A DNA stretch of 64,000 nucleotides from Asaia bogorensis (GCA_945889625.1 CAMDCE010000018.1:1-64000), one strand, 5' to 3'. Numbered from the stretch's first letter, positions 43,160 to 52,450 are shown. Notes: generated by a model from the letters alone, not told the origin. Numbers and translations are program-made.

Positions 43160-44752
43160 CTACGCCGCCTTCAGAATATCCGCCATCTTCTCGCCGACCA
43201 TGATCGAGGGCGCATTGGTGTTGCCCGAGGGCATGGTGGGGAAGATCGAGGCGTCGGCGACCCTGAGGCCGTCGAGGCCGTGGACCTTGAGCTTGTCGTC
43301 GACCACGGTGTTCGGCCCGGCCGGGCCCATGCGGCAGGTGCCGATCGGGTGATAGGCGGTCTGCGAGTTGTTCCTGATCCACGCCAAGATCTCCTCGTCG
43401 GTGTTGACCGAGGGGCCGGGCGAGAATTCGGAGTCGCGATAGGCGTCCATTGGTGCGGCATCGACGATCTTCCGCATCATGCGGAAGCCGCCGACCATGG
43501 CGTCGCGGTCGATCTTGTCGGCCAGGAAGTTGAAGCGGATCGCCGGCTGCGCCTTGGGATCGGCCGACCTGATGTGGATCGAGCCCAGGCTCTCGGGGCG
43601 GAGCTGGTAGCAGGCGATGGTCATCGACGGGAAGTCCTGCAGCTTGCGGGTCTTGGGGTCCTTGATCGAGTAGGGCACCAGATGCATCTGCACGTCGGGC
43701 GTGGCGAGCTCGGGCCTGGTGCGCAGGAAGGCAAGCAGCGGCGCCGACGGCAGGGACATAAATCCGCCGCCGGTGGCGAGGTACTTCATCATCTGCGTCA
43801 CGGCGCCCAGGCCGCGCGCCATGTGGTTGTAGGAGACCCTGGGGTCCTTCACCTTCCAGATGATGCGGGCGTTGATGTGGTCGCGAAAATTCTCGCCGAC
43901 CGCCTTCAGCGCGTGCTTGGTCTCGATGCCATGCCTGCCCAGCAGGTCGGGGTGGCCGATGCCGCTCAGTTCAAGGATCTGCGGGCTGGCGACGCCGCCT
44001 GCCGACAGGATGGTCTCGCGGGCCTTGGCCTGGACGACCCGGCCGTCCTTCTCATATTCGACACCGACGCAGCGCTTGCCGTCGAGCAGCAGGCGCAAGG
44101 TCATGGCATTGGTCACGACCTGCAGGTTGGGTCGTTTCATGGCGGGCTCGATGTAGCAGTGCGCCACGCTCATGCGGCGGCCCTTGTAGATCGAGGTCTG
44201 CGTCTTGACGACGCCTTCCTGGTCCTCGCTGTTGTAGTCGGGATTGAGCTTGAAGCCGGCAGCCTTCGAGGCCGCGAACAGCGCGTCGTAGAGCGGATTC
44301 TGGTCGGGCACGGTCGAGACCTTGAGCGGGCCCTCGGTGCCGCGGCCGTTGCTGCCGTCACCGTCGACGAAATTCTCCATGCGGGTGAACAGCGGCGCCA
44401 CGTCGCGCCAGCTCCAGCCGCGATTGCCCATCTGCGCCCAGGTGTCGTAGTCGAGCGGCTGGCCGCGCACCCAGACCAGCCCGTTGATCGAGCTCGAGCC
44501 GCCCAGAAGCTTTCCCCGCGGCACCGGGATGGTGCGGTTGGCGGTGCCCGGCTCGGGCTCGGACTGGTAGCACCAGTTGGCGGCGGGATTGTCGATCAGC
44601 AGGCCGAAGCTGAGCGGCATGCGCGAGTAGGGATGGCTGGCCGCTCCCGCCTCCAGCAGCAGGACCTTGGTCGCTGGATTTTCCGTGAGCCGTGCCGCCA
44701 AGGTGCCGCCGGCGGAACCCGCTCCCACGATGATGTAGTCGTAATCGGCCAT
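43160..44752 (-). CDS. GMC-family FAD oxidoreductase (choline dehydrogenase-like)
   Basis: A 530-residue flavoenzyme. The FAD-binding motif is YIIVGAGSAGGTLAARLTE, followed by GMC signature 1 (PRGKLLGGSSSINGLVWVRG) and signature 2 (LSAGGVASPQILELSGIGHP). The active-site pair is His in TAYHPIGTCRMGP and Asn in PSGNTNAPSIMVGE. It oxidises a primary alcohol, with a membrane quinone or O2 as acceptor in relatives. Choline itself is unproven because no betaine genes accompany it. It is the first gene of a two-gene unit. Confidence 0.93.
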   Translation of the reverse strand: MADYDYIIVGAGSAGGTLAARLTENPATKVLLLEAGAASHPYSRMPLSFGLLIDNPAANWCYQSEPEPGTANRTIPVPRGKLLGGSSSINGLVWVRGQPLDYDTWAQMGNRGWSWRDVAPLFTRMENFVDGDGSNGRGTEGPLKVSTVPDQNPLYDALFAASKAAGFKLNPDYNSEDQEGVVKTQTSIYKGRRMSVAHCYIEPAMKRPNLQVVTNAMTLRLLLDGKRCVGVEYEKDGRVVQAKARETILSAGGVASPQILELSGIGHPDLLGRHGIETKHALKAVGENFRDHINARIIWKVKDPRVSYNHMARGLGAVTQMMKYLATGGGFMSLPSAPLLAFLRTRPELATPDVQMHLVPYSIKDPKTRKLQDFPSMTIACYQLRPESLGSIHIRSADPKAQPAIRFNFLADKIDRDAMVGGFRMMRKIVDAAPMDAYRDSEFSPGPSVNTDEEILAWIRNNSQTAYHPIGTCRMGPAGPNTVVDDKLKVHGLDGLRVADASIFPTMPSGNTNAPSIMVGEKMADILKAA

Positions 44753-44780
44753 GGTTGCTCTTTCCCTCCCTCAAGCATCA

Positions 44781-44863
44781 TGACCCCCTCCGTCGTCGTA
44801 AGACGACGACACCTCCCCCGCCTGCGGGGGAGGTGTCGCGGTCATACCGCGACGGAGGGGGCC
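44781..44863. repeat. Dispersed palindromic element B, copy 3
   Basis: It contains GTCGTCGTAAGACGACGAC, CCTCCCCCGCCTGCGGGGGAGG-type and GTCGCGGTCATACCGCGAC hairpins, bounded by TGACCCCCTCCGTC and GACGGAGGGGGCC. It has the same blocks as at 29551 and 40865. It sits in the 211-bp gap between the divergent GMC and vWA genes; the rest of that gap shows nothing I recognise. Confidence 0.85.
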
Positions 44864-44963
44864 GGAAAGACTGTAGCGCACGGATGCAATATGCCGCGAG
44901 TTGAAAGAGGCCGGCCTTTCTTCCATAACCAAAAGCGGCAGTTGCGTGGGGAGCCGGGGCGGC

Positions 44964-45626
44964 ATGTCGGAATTGGAGCAGATCCCCTTTGGAGCCAGCG
45001 AGTTCGCGGAGAATCCCGAACCACGTTGCCCGTGCCTTCTGCTGCTCGATACCTCGGCATCGATGGCCGGGCCGGCCATCGACGAGCTCAATCGCGGCCT
45101 CCTGACCTTCAGGCACGAGCTGGCCGCCGACACGCTGGCCATGAAGCGGGTCGAGCTGGGCGTCGTGACTTTCGGCCCGGTTCACCTGCTGACCGACTTC
45201 CAGACGCCCGACCTTTTCATGCCGCCCAACCTCGACAGTTCGGGCGACACGCCGATCGGTGCGGCCATCGCCGGCGGCCTGGAGATGATCCGCCAGCGCA
45301 AGCTGGCCTACAAGGCCAACGGCATCTCCTACTACCGTCCCTGGGTCTTTCTCATCACCGACGGCGCGCCGACCGACGCCTGGGAAGCGGCGGCGGAGAT
45401 GGTCAAGGCGGGCGAGGCGGCCAAGAGCTTTTCCTTCTTTGCCGTGGGCGTCGAAGGCGCCGACATGGACATTCTCGGGAAGATCTCGGTGCGCGCCCCG
45501 CTCAGGCTGTCGGGATTGCGCTTCAGCGACCTGTTCGCCTGGCTGTCGTCGTCGCTCAGCAACGTGTCGCGCTCGCAGATGGGCCAGGCCGTGCAGTTGC
45601 TGCCGCCGGGATGGGCTCAGGTGTGA
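44964..45626 (+). CDS. vWA-domain protein (TerY/YegL-like)
   Basis: A 220-residue von Willebrand A domain. The MIDAS metal site is complete: [12 protein letters not shown] (D-x-S-x-S at 29-33), the Thr of [11 protein letters not shown] and the Asp of [30 protein letters not shown] and the downstream layout match TerY/YegL. It is first in a three-gene operon with PP2C and kinase genes, and overlaps the PP2C gene by 16 bp. Its likely role is as a metal-dependent scaffold or target of the kinase-phosphatase pair. Confidence 0.9.
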   Translation: MSELEQIPFGASEFAENPEPRCPCLLLLDTSASMAGPAIDELNRGLLTFRHELAADTLAMKRVELGVVTFGPVHLLTDFQTPDLFMPPNLDSSGDTPIGAAIAGGLEMIRQRKLAYKANGISYYRPWVFLITDGAPTDAWEAAAEMVKAGEAAKSFSFFAVGVEGADMDILGKISVRAPLRLSGLRFSDLFAWLSSSLSNVSRSQMGQAVQLLPPGWAQV

Positions 45627-46447
45627 CCGTCGCCACGCCATGGCGGATCGCAATGGCGTCATCGATCGGGACTTCGCACATCGCGTCGGACCAGCCTTGC
45701 CAGGATAGCCACTTTCATATCGATCTAGAGGACTCGACCGGCCGGCCCGTCACGGTGCTGGTGGCGTCGGATGGCGCGGGCAGCGCGTCTCTTGCCGACG
45801 TCGGCGCCACACTGGCCTGCCAGACCTTCGCCAAGCTGGTCGCGGCCTATCTCGAGGCGGGTGGCTCGGTGGAGAAAATCCGCCGGCCGCTGGCGGCGCG
45901 CTGGATCGCCGGTGTCTTCTACCGGCTGGCGATGCGGGCCAAGGCCGACGGCTTCGAGTGCCAGGACTATGCCTGCACGCTGCTGGCGGCGATCGCGAGC
46001 GAACAGGCCACAGCCTTCATTCAGGTCGGCGATGGCGCCATGGTGGTGCCCCGCGGTGCGGCCGACGGCTGGAGCTACGTCTTCTGGCCGCAGCACGGCG
46101 AGTTCGCCAACACCACGAATTTCGTCACGTCGGACAACGTGTTCGAGGCGCTGGATTTCGAGTTGTCGACGCAGCCGGTCGAGGAGATCGCCATCTTCAC
46201 CGACGGGCTGGAGAACCTGGTGCTGAGCCAGGCCGAGCGGGCCGTGCATGCGCCCTTCTTCGACAGCATATTCCAGTCGGTGCGTCGCTCGGCAGCCACC
46301 GGCCTCGACGCCGCGCTGTCGTACGATCTCGAGAAATATCTGTCGACGGCGCGGATCGTCGAGCGGACCAGCGACGACAAGACCCTGATCCTGGCGTCGC
46401 GGCGGGCCAGCCCCGGCCAGTCCGGCCCCGGCGAGTCCGGCCCATGA
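45611..46447 (+). CDS. PP2C-like serine/threonine phosphatase (YegK-like)
   Basis: A 278-residue PP2C-fold protein. Metal-binding aspartates appear in [27 protein letters not shown] and TSDDKTLIL, with [11 protein letters not shown] in the core. The N-terminus is short compared with classical PP2C. ATG 45611 lies inside the vWA gene; a GTG at 45623 that overlaps its TGA would shorten the protein by four residues. The stop overlaps the kinase ATG (ATGA). Expected to reverse phosphorylation by the adjacent kinase. Confidence 0.88.
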   Translation: MGSGVTVATPWRIAMASSIGTSHIASDQPCQDSHFHIDLEDSTGRPVTVLVASDGAGSASLADVGATLACQTFAKLVAAYLEAGGSVEKIRRPLAARWIAGVFYRLAMRAKADGFECQDYACTLLAAIASEQATAFIQVGDGAMVVPRGAADGWSYVFWPQHGEFANTTNFVTSDNVFEALDFELSTQPVEEIAIFTDGLENLVLSQAERAVHAPFFDSIFQSVRRSAATGLDAALSYDLEKYLSTARIVERTSDDKTLILASRRASPGQSGPGESGP

Positions 46448-48423
46448 TTGGCCCGTCGGTATTGTCGAGCGTGGTCGATGCGCAGGGCCGTCCGCTGCGG
46501 CTCGGCCGCAAGCTCGGGCAGGGCGGTGAAGGAGCCGTCTACGAACTCTTCGGCGAAACCGATGCCGTGGCGAAGATCTACCACCAGCCGCTGTCAAAGA
46601 TGCGGGCCGAGAAACTTCACGCCATGGTCGGCATGCGGACCAAGCAGATCGACAGGCTGACGGCCTGGCCGACCGAAGTGCTGTCGCTCAGCACCGGCGT
46701 GCCGATCGGCGTCAAGATGCCGAAAGTCGTCGGCCACAAGGTCATCCATCAGCTCTATAGCCCGAAGAGCCGGCGGACCGAATTTCGCCGCGCCGACTGG
46801 CGGTTCCTCGTCCGGGTGGCGACCAACCTGGCGCGCGCCTTCGCCACGGTCCACGAGGCCTCGAGCGTCATCGCCGACGTCAACCACGGCGGCGTGCTGG
46901 TCGGCCAGGACGCCCGCGTTCGCCTGATCGACTGCGACAGCTTCCAGGTGTTCGACGGCACCAGGAACCATCTCTGCGAGGTCGGCGTGCCGACCTTCAC
47001 GCCGCCCGAGCTGCAGGGACTGGTGTTCGCCGACATCGTGCGGACCGAAAACCACGACAACTTCGGCCTCGCCGTCCTGATCTTCCTCATCCTGTTCATG
47101 GGGCGCCATCCGTTCGCCGGCCGCTACCTCGGTCCCGGCGAGATGCCGATCGAGCGGGCGATCCGGGAGTGCCGCTTCGCCTACGGCCGAGCGCGCGCCG
47201 AGGCGCGCATGGAGCAGCCGCCGGGCACGCCGGCGCTCGAGGTCGTGTCCGAACCGGTCGCGCTGTTGTTCGAGCGGGCGTTCGGGCGCGAAGGCATTCG
47301 CGGCGCCCACGGCGCCTTGGGCAGCCGGCCGACAGCGCGCGAATGGATCGCCGCACTAGAGGCCCTCGAAGGCAAGCTCAAACAATGCCCCGACAGTCCG
47401 GCGCACTGGCATCTCGCCCGCCTGCCGGACTGCCCGTGGTGCCGGATGGAAGCGGCGACCGGCGTGGCCCTGTTCTCGCTGGCCATTTCGCCCGGCGCGG
47501 CGGGGTACTTCGATGTCGAGACGTTCTGGCAGCAGGTGACGGCGCTGGAACATCCCGGTCCGGCGCCGGCGCTCGACGAGGCGGTGGCCAACACCAGGGT
47601 GCGGCCCTCCGAGGACGTGCGGAACTTCAAGCGACAGTACTGGTTTCACGGGCCGCTCGCCCTGCTTTGCGGTGCCGCAACCCTGGCACTCGCCGTGTTC
47701 GTGGATCTGCCGCTGCCGGGAAGGCTGTTCTTCTTCGTTTCGGCCTTTGTCCTCTATTTCCTGGTCCGCCGGAACCTCAGGATGAAGATCGATATCACCT
47801 ACTTCATGGAGCGCGAGCGCCTGTTGCGCGCTCAATGGGATGCCGTTCGTGCCGAGTGGGCCGCCAAGGCAGGCGTGGCCGCGTTCGACGCCAAACGCGG
47901 CGAACTCGAGCAGCTGCGGACCAGGTGGACGGCCATTCCGGAATTCCGCGAGCAGAGGCTCAGGGACCTCGAGGCGAGCAAGAGCGAGCGCCAGCTCAGC
48001 CGTTTCCTCGACGGCTTCCCGATCCAGCCGGGCGAGGTAGCGGGCGTCGGCACCGGCCGCAAATCCATTCTCGAATCGTTCGGCATCGAGACGGCGGCGG
48101 ACGTCGACGAGGCCAAGCTCTACCGGGTGCCCGGCGTCGGCGCCAAGCTGCGCGGCGAGTTGATTGCCTGGCGGCGTTCGATCGAGGGTCGCTTCCGGTT
48201 CGACCCGGACATGGACAGCACGCTGCCAGACGAGGAGATGGCCGAGCAGGAGGTGCTGGTCGAGCGCCTGAAGCTCGAGGCCGCGATCCGCAAGGGCTTC
48301 GCCGATCTCCAGCAGTTGCAGAAGCAGACGCTGTTTGCCCGCACGTCGCTGAAATCCAAGGTCGAGGAAGCCGATCGCGCCTTCCAGCAGTGCGCAGCCG
48401 ACCTCAAGGCCGTGCGGAGATGA
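46444..48423 (+). CDS. Membrane protein kinase with helix-hairpin-helix C-terminus (YegI-like)
   Basis: A 659-residue protein, close to E. coli YegI in length. Kinase domain about 20-300: Gly loop GQGGEGAVY (25-33), Lys44 in VAKIY, catalytic loop IADVNHGGVL with Asp145, and LIDCDSF (Asp163) in the DFG place. The catalytic-loop Asn that binds Mg in canonical kinases is Gly150. A Cys/His cluster (AHWHLARLPDCPWC) comes next, then two membrane helices (about 400-445), a coiled stretch and an HhH pair (YRVPGVGAKLRGELIAW). Third gene of the vWA-PP2C-kinase triad. Confidence 0.9.
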   Translation: MIGPSVLSSVVDAQGRPLRLGRKLGQGGEGAVYELFGETDAVAKIYHQPLSKMRAEKLHAMVGMRTKQIDRLTAWPTEVLSLSTGVPIGVKMPKVVGHKVIHQLYSPKSRRTEFRRADWRFLVRVATNLARAFATVHEASSVIADVNHGGVLVGQDARVRLIDCDSFQVFDGTRNHLCEVGVPTFTPPELQGLVFADIVRTENHDNFGLAVLIFLILFMGRHPFAGRYLGPGEMPIERAIRECRFAYGRARAEARMEQPPGTPALEVVSEPVALLFERAFGREGIRGAHGALGSRPTAREWIAALEALEGKLKQCPDSPAHWHLARLPDCPWCRMEAATGVALFSLAISPGAAGYFDVETFWQQVTALEHPGPAPALDEAVANTRVRPSEDVRNFKRQYWFHGPLALLCGAATLALAVFVDLPLPGRLFFFVSAFVLYFLVRRNLRMKIDITYFMERERLLRAQWDAVRAEWAAKAGVAAFDAKRGELEQLRTRWTAIPEFREQRLRDLEASKSERQLSRFLDGFPIQPGEVAGVGTGRKSILESFGIETAADVDEAKLYRVPGVGAKLRGELIAWRRSIEGRFRFDPDMDSTLPDEEMAEQEVLVERLKLEAAIRKGFADLQQLQKQTLFARTSLKSKVEEADRAFQQCAADLKAVRR

Positions 48424-48432
48424 CGGACAAGT

Positions 48433-48548
48433 GTCATCCGAGTCGCGCGGAGTAACCTCCGCGCCTAAGCGAGGGATCTTTAAAGGTGGCGCTCCGAGGA
48501 AAGATCCCTCGCTGCGCTCAAGGCGGAGGTTACTCCGCCGCGGATGAC
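48433..48548. repeat. Long inverted repeat with 48-bp arms
   Basis: Left arm 48433-48480 and right arm 48501-48548 are complementary over most of their length (GTCATCCG/CGGATGAC, GGAGTAACCTCCGC, GCGAGGGATCTT/AAGATCCCTCGC) around a 20-base loop. It lies between the convergent kinase and type III CoA-transferase genes and probably serves as terminator for both. Its sequence differs from the 90-bp elements apart from the GTCATCC ends. Confidence 0.85.
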
Positions 48549-48583
48549 AAAATTGTTGTTACTTCTTTCTGGGCCGGCTTCGC

Positions 48584-49777
48584 CTAGGCCTTCTTGATTT
48601 CGGTGAGGGCCACGCCCGATGCTATCAGCCCGTCGATCTCGGCCGCCGAATAACCGCGCTCGGCCAGCACGGCCCGCGTGTCGACGCCGAACCTCCGCGG
48701 CTTGCTACGCGCCGCCGCCGGCGTGCGCGAAAGCTTCACCGGATTGCCGACGTTGCGGTAGCCGTCCTTCTCCCACACCATGTCGCGATGCTTGGTGTGC
48801 GGGTGCTCCATGACGTCGGGCACCTCCATCACCGCGCCCGACGGCACGCCAGCCTGCATCAGCTCGTTGGCGAGGCTCTCGCCGTCGCGGTCCTTGGTGA
48901 GGGCGCGCAATTCGGCTTCGAGCTCGGTCTTGTGGGCGACCCTGTCCTTGTTGGTCTTGAAGCGCGGCTCGTGGGCCAGCTCCGGTTTGCCCAGCATCTG
49001 GCAGAGCTTGCGGAACTGGGTGTCGTTGCCGGCCCCGACCACGATGTTGCGGCCGCGCGTCGGGAAGTTGCAGTACGGCGCCAGGTTGCCGTGGCTGTTG
49101 CCGTGCAGCTTGGGCTTTTGCCCCGCCATGAAATAGTTGGGCGCGTGCGGCTGATGCAGCGCGATGGCGCTGTCGTAGAGCGCCACGTCGATGAACTGGC
49201 CCTTGCCCGAGCGGTTGCGCTCATAGAGCGCCATCAGGATGCCAATGCAGGCGTTCATGCCGGTCGACAGATCGACCACCGGCACGCCGATGCGTACGGG
49301 CCCCGACTCGGGCGCGCCGTTGACCGAGACCAGGCCGGCCGAGGCCTGGACCATGGCGTCGTAGCCGGGGAAGCCGCCGAGCGGCCCGTCGGCGCCGAAG
49401 CCCGAGACGCGCGCATGGACGAGCCGCGGCAACGTCCTGGACAGGGTGTCGTAGCCCACGCCCCATTTCTCCATGGTGCCGGTCTTGAAATTCTCGATCA
49501 GCACGTCGGCGTCTTGCAGCAGACGCAGCAGCACCTCGCGGCCGGCGGGTTTGGAGAGATCGAGCGCGATCTTGCGCTTGTTGCGGTTGATGCCGGCGAA
49601 GTAGGCCGAGATGCCTTCATTGTCGAACGGTGGCCCCCACAGGCGCGTCTCGTCGCCTTGCGGCGGCTCAATCTTGATCACCTCGGCGCCGTGGTCGGCC
49701 AGCATCTGGCCGCAGTAAGGCCCGCCGAGCACACGCGACAGGTCAATGACTTTCAGGCCTTCCAATGCGCCCGGCAT
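48584..49777 (-). CDS. Type III CoA-transferase (CaiB/BaiF family)
   Basis: A 397-residue enzyme. It starts LEGLKVIDLSRVLGGPYCGQ and ADHGAEVIKIEPPQGDETR, and has the catalytic Asp in GFPGYDAMVQA at about residue 167. KGQFIDVALYDSAIALHQ and VGAGNDTQFRKLCQMLGKPE are further family markers. It transfers CoA between carboxylic acids, probably succinyl-CoA to a dicarboxylic or aromatic acid. Its ATG is 13 bp from the end of element C copy 2. Confidence 0.92.
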   Translation of the reverse strand: MPGALEGLKVIDLSRVLGGPYCGQMLADHGAEVIKIEPPQGDETRLWGPPFDNEGISAYFAGINRNKRKIALDLSKPAGREVLLRLLQDADVLIENFKTGTMEKWGVGYDTLSRTLPRLVHARVSGFGADGPLGGFPGYDAMVQASAGLVSVNGAPESGPVRIGVPVVDLSTGMNACIGILMALYERNRSGKGQFIDVALYDSAIALHQPHAPNYFMAGQKPKLHGNSHGNLAPYCNFPTRGRNIVVGAGNDTQFRKLCQMLGKPELAHEPRFKTNKDRVAHKTELEAELRALTKDRDGESLANELMQAGVPSGAVMEVPDVMEHPHTKHRDMVWEKDGYRNVGNPVKLSRTPAAARSKPRRFGVDTRAVLAERGYSAAEIDGLIASGVALTEIKKA

Positions 49778-49790
49778 TCCGCTTCACTCC

Positions 49791-49932
49791 CTAGAGCATA
49801 TCCCGTCCGGCTGAAGCGCATAAACGCGCCGCGATCAGCCGGACGGACTATGCCATTGAAGGAAATGCTTCGTACAACGCGTTTCCGGTCAAACGGAACC
49901 GCTCCGCGGCGCCATTTGACCGCAAACCGCTA
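49791..49932. repeat. Dispersed palindromic element C, copy 2 (inverted)
   Basis: Reading the minus strand, this has the same block order as 27094-27270: an imperfect GGTCAAA/TTTGACC hairpin, AACGCGTTGTACGAAGCA, TTTCCTTCAATGGCATAG, then CCGTCCGGCTGATCGCGG and CCGGACGGGATATGCTCTAG. It fills most of the gap between the divergent type III CoA-transferase and Fe-ADH genes. As in copy 1, the CTCTAG end faces a nearby start codon. Confidence 0.8.
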
Positions 49933-49975
49933 GTCGATCGGCACCGGTTATAGACCATGCCGACAGGAGACAACC

Positions 49976-51151
49976 ATGCTGGCTGGCATCCATGGACACC
50001 AGGACATCGAGCGTGTCGTCTACGGCAAGCCGGCGGGGCCTTCGCTGCTGGCCGAAGCCGAGCGGTTGGGCGCCAAGCGCGTCTTCGTCACCACGTCGAA
50101 ATCGGTGGCGCAGAGCGCGCTGCTGGCGGGCATCATCCGCGACCTCGGCGAGCGCTACGCCGGGGTCTATGCCGGCATCACCGCTCATTCGCCGCGGCCT
50201 TGTGTGATCGAGGGCGCGCAACTGGCGCGCGACGCCAGGGCCGACCTGATCGTGGCGGTGGGCGGCGGCTCGGTGATCGACGCCACCAAGGTCATGCTGA
50301 TCGCGCTGTGGCAGAACGCGACCCGGATCGAGGATCTCGACCTCTATCGCGCCGGCCGACCGAAGGAGGGCGCGGCGCCGCCCGCCGAGACGATCAAACC
50401 GCCGGCCGATGCGATCCGCATGATCGCCGTGCCAACCACGCTGTCGGCCGCCGAGTTCAACGCCTTTGCCGGCGTCAGCGATCCGCGTCATGGCATCAAG
50501 GAAAGCTTCGGCCATCGTCTGATCGTGCCGCGGGTGATCGTGCTCGATCCCGCCGCGACGCTGGCCACGCCGATGGACCTCATGCTCTCAACCGGGCTGA
50601 AGGCCGTCGACCACGCCGTCGAGCGGCTGTGCTCGCAGCAGGCCAACCCCTTCGCCATCGGCACCTCGACCGAAGCGCTGAAGCTGCTGGCGCGGGCGCT
50701 GCCCGGCCACAAGGCCAGGCCCGATGACATGGAAACCCGACTCGATCTGCAGTTCGGCATGTGGCTGTCGATCGGCGCCGGCACCTCGGGCGTGGGCGTC
50801 GGAGCCAGCCACGGCATCGGCCATGTGCTGGGTGCTGCCTGCGGCGTGCCGCATGGCCATACCTCGTGCGTGATGCTGCCCTCGGTGCTGCGTTGGAACC
50901 TGTCGGCCAATGCCGATCGCCAGAAGCGGGTGAGCGAAGCCTTCGGCAAGCCCGAAACGCCCGCTGCCGACCTGGTGGCCGGGCTGGTCACTGAACTCGG
51001 CCTGCCGCGCCGGCTGGCGGACGTTGGCGTGGGCAAGGACCGGTTCCGTGAAATCGGCGAGAAATCTATGCACGACCGCGCCGTGCTCAACAATCCGCGG
51101 CCGATCAAGGGGCCTGACCAAGTAGTGGAGATTCTCGAACTGGCGGCGTGA
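49976..51151 (+). CDS. Iron-containing alcohol dehydrogenase / maleylacetate reductase-like
   Basis: A 391-residue group III dehydrogenase. The NAD(P)-binding strand is IVAVGGGSVIDATKVMLIAL. Metal ligands are likely Asp and His in GLKAVDHAVER and His residues in GASHGIGHVLGA and GVPHGHTSCVMLP. The N-terminal RVVYGKPAG (pattern V-x-Y/F-G) and the AVPTTLSAAEF segment resemble maleylacetate reductases. It would serve aromatic ring degradation or a short-chain alcohol. It precedes the ABC importer by 86 bp. Confidence 0.9.
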   Translation: MLAGIHGHQDIERVVYGKPAGPSLLAEAERLGAKRVFVTTSKSVAQSALLAGIIRDLGERYAGVYAGITAHSPRPCVIEGAQLARDARADLIVAVGGGSVIDATKVMLIALWQNATRIEDLDLYRAGRPKEGAAPPAETIKPPADAIRMIAVPTTLSAAEFNAFAGVSDPRHGIKESFGHRLIVPRVIVLDPAATLATPMDLMLSTGLKAVDHAVERLCSQQANPFAIGTSTEALKLLARALPGHKARPDDMETRLDLQFGMWLSIGAGTSGVGVGASHGIGHVLGAACGVPHGHTSCVMLPSVLRWNLSANADRQKRVSEAFGKPETPAADLVAGLVTELGLPRRLADVGVGKDRFREIGEKSMHDRAVLNNPRPIKGPDQVVEILELAA

Positions 51152-51237
51152 ATCCGAATTGATTTGGGGCCCAAACAAGATAGTCTAGAGCCAATCTAAA
51201 TAAGAAGTTCTTCAGGGAAACGCCAACAAGAGGGGAC

Positions 51238-52437
51238 ATGCCCATGATGCGGACATTCCGTGCGCTTGCGATCCTGGTCGCGCTGGCAGCCATGCCGGCC
51301 GCAGCCCAGGACAAGGTCAAGATCGGCTACGCCATCTCCAAGACCGGACCCAACGCCGGTGGCGCCTCGATCACCCAGATCCCGAACTACGAGATGTGGG
51401 TCAAGGACGTGAACGCCAAGGGCGGGCTGATGATCGGCGGCAAGCGCCTGCCGATCGAGGTGGTCGAGTACGACGATCGCTCGAACTCCGAGGAAGCCGT
51501 CCGCGCCGTCGAGCGCCTGGTGACACAGGACAAGGTCGATCTCCTGTTTCCGCCGTGGGGCACCGGCCTCAACCTCGCGGTCGGCCCTGTGTTCAACAAA
51601 TTCGGTTATCCGCAGCTCGCTTTCAGCGCCGTCACGGACCGTGCGCCCGAGCTGGTCAAGCGCTGGCCGAACAGCTTCTGGCTGCTCGGCACCTCCAAGC
51701 AGTATGTCGACGCGCTGGTCGGCGTGCTGAAGAAGCTGCGCGACGAGAAGAAGATCGGGCCCAACGTCGCCATGATCTCGATTGCCGACGGCTTCGGCAT
51801 CGATCTCAGCCAGGCCGCGCGCAAGGGCTTCGAGGAGGCGGGCTTCAAGCTCGCCTACGACAAGAGCTATCCGATCGGCACCCAGGATCTCTCGCCGCTG
51901 ATCGGCGAGGCGTCGCGCTCGGGCGCCGATACCTTCGTGGCCTTCTCCTATCCGCCCGACACACTGGCGCTGACCGACCAGGCAAAGGTCGCCTCGTTCG
52001 CTCCCAAGGTGATGTTCCTCGGTGTCGGCGTGGGCTTCCCGCTCTACCTGCAGAAGTTCGGCGCCAACGTCGAAGGCATCATGTCGCTCGGTGGCTGGTC
52101 GAAGGACAATGCCTCGACGGCGGCCTACGCCAAGAAGCACGAGGAGATGTTCAAGCGCGGTCCCGACCGCTGGGGCAGCCAGATCGGCTACGCGTCGCTG
52201 CAGATGCTCGAGCAGGCGATCGAGAAGGTCGGCAAGATCGATCGTCCCGCCATCACAAAGGAGCTGCAGACCAGCACCTTCGACACGGTGTTGGGCAAGG
52301 TGAAGCTGGCCGACAACATGATGAAGGACAATTTCTGGCTGATCGGCCAGTGGCAGGACGGCTTCTTCGTTGGCGTGGCGCCGCAGCGCGCCGGCGTGGG
52401 GACCGTCGTCGTCCCCAAGCCCGCCTGGAAGCCGTAG
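51238..52437 (+). CDS. LIV-type ABC transporter substrate-binding protein
   Basis: A 399-residue periplasmic receptor (Peripla_BP_6). The leader MRTFRALAILVALAAMPAAA is a Sec signal with cleavage near AAA-Q. The mature start KVKIGYAISKTGPNAGG and YDDRSNSEEAVRAVERLV are typical of LivK-like receptors, including those for aromatic and urea-type ligands. An AGAGGGG ribosome site lies upstream. It is first in the importer operon and is followed by an intrinsic terminator, which would make the receptor more abundant than the membrane parts. Confidence 0.93.
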   Translation: MPMMRTFRALAILVALAAMPAAAQDKVKIGYAISKTGPNAGGASITQIPNYEMWVKDVNAKGGLMIGGKRLPIEVVEYDDRSNSEEAVRAVERLVTQDKVDLLFPPWGTGLNLAVGPVFNKFGYPQLAFSAVTDRAPELVKRWPNSFWLLGTSKQYVDALVGVLKKLRDEKKIGPNVAMISIADGFGIDLSQAARKGFEEAGFKLAYDKSYPIGTQDLSPLIGEASRSGADTFVAFSYPPDTLALTDQAKVASFAPKVMFLGVGVGFPLYLQKFGANVEGIMSLGGWSKDNASTAAYAKKHEEMFKRGPDRWGSQIGYASLQMLEQAIEKVGKIDRPAITKELQTSTFDTVLGKVKLADNMMKDNFWLIGQWQDGFFVGVAPQRAGVGTVVVPKPAWKP

Positions 52438-52450
52438 GCAACGTGTCGCG

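Noticed and set aside
42242..44950. Long plus-strand frame continuous with the PP2C gene, suggesting a giant protein
   Set aside because: The upstream part lies antisense to the racemase-fold and GMC genes and across a palindromic element; only the part from about 45611 has protein-family sequence.
51152..51237. Riboswitch or strong promoter before the ABC receptor
   Set aside because: The gap is short and relatively AT-rich, but I see no convincing paired structure or spaced -35/-10 hexamers.
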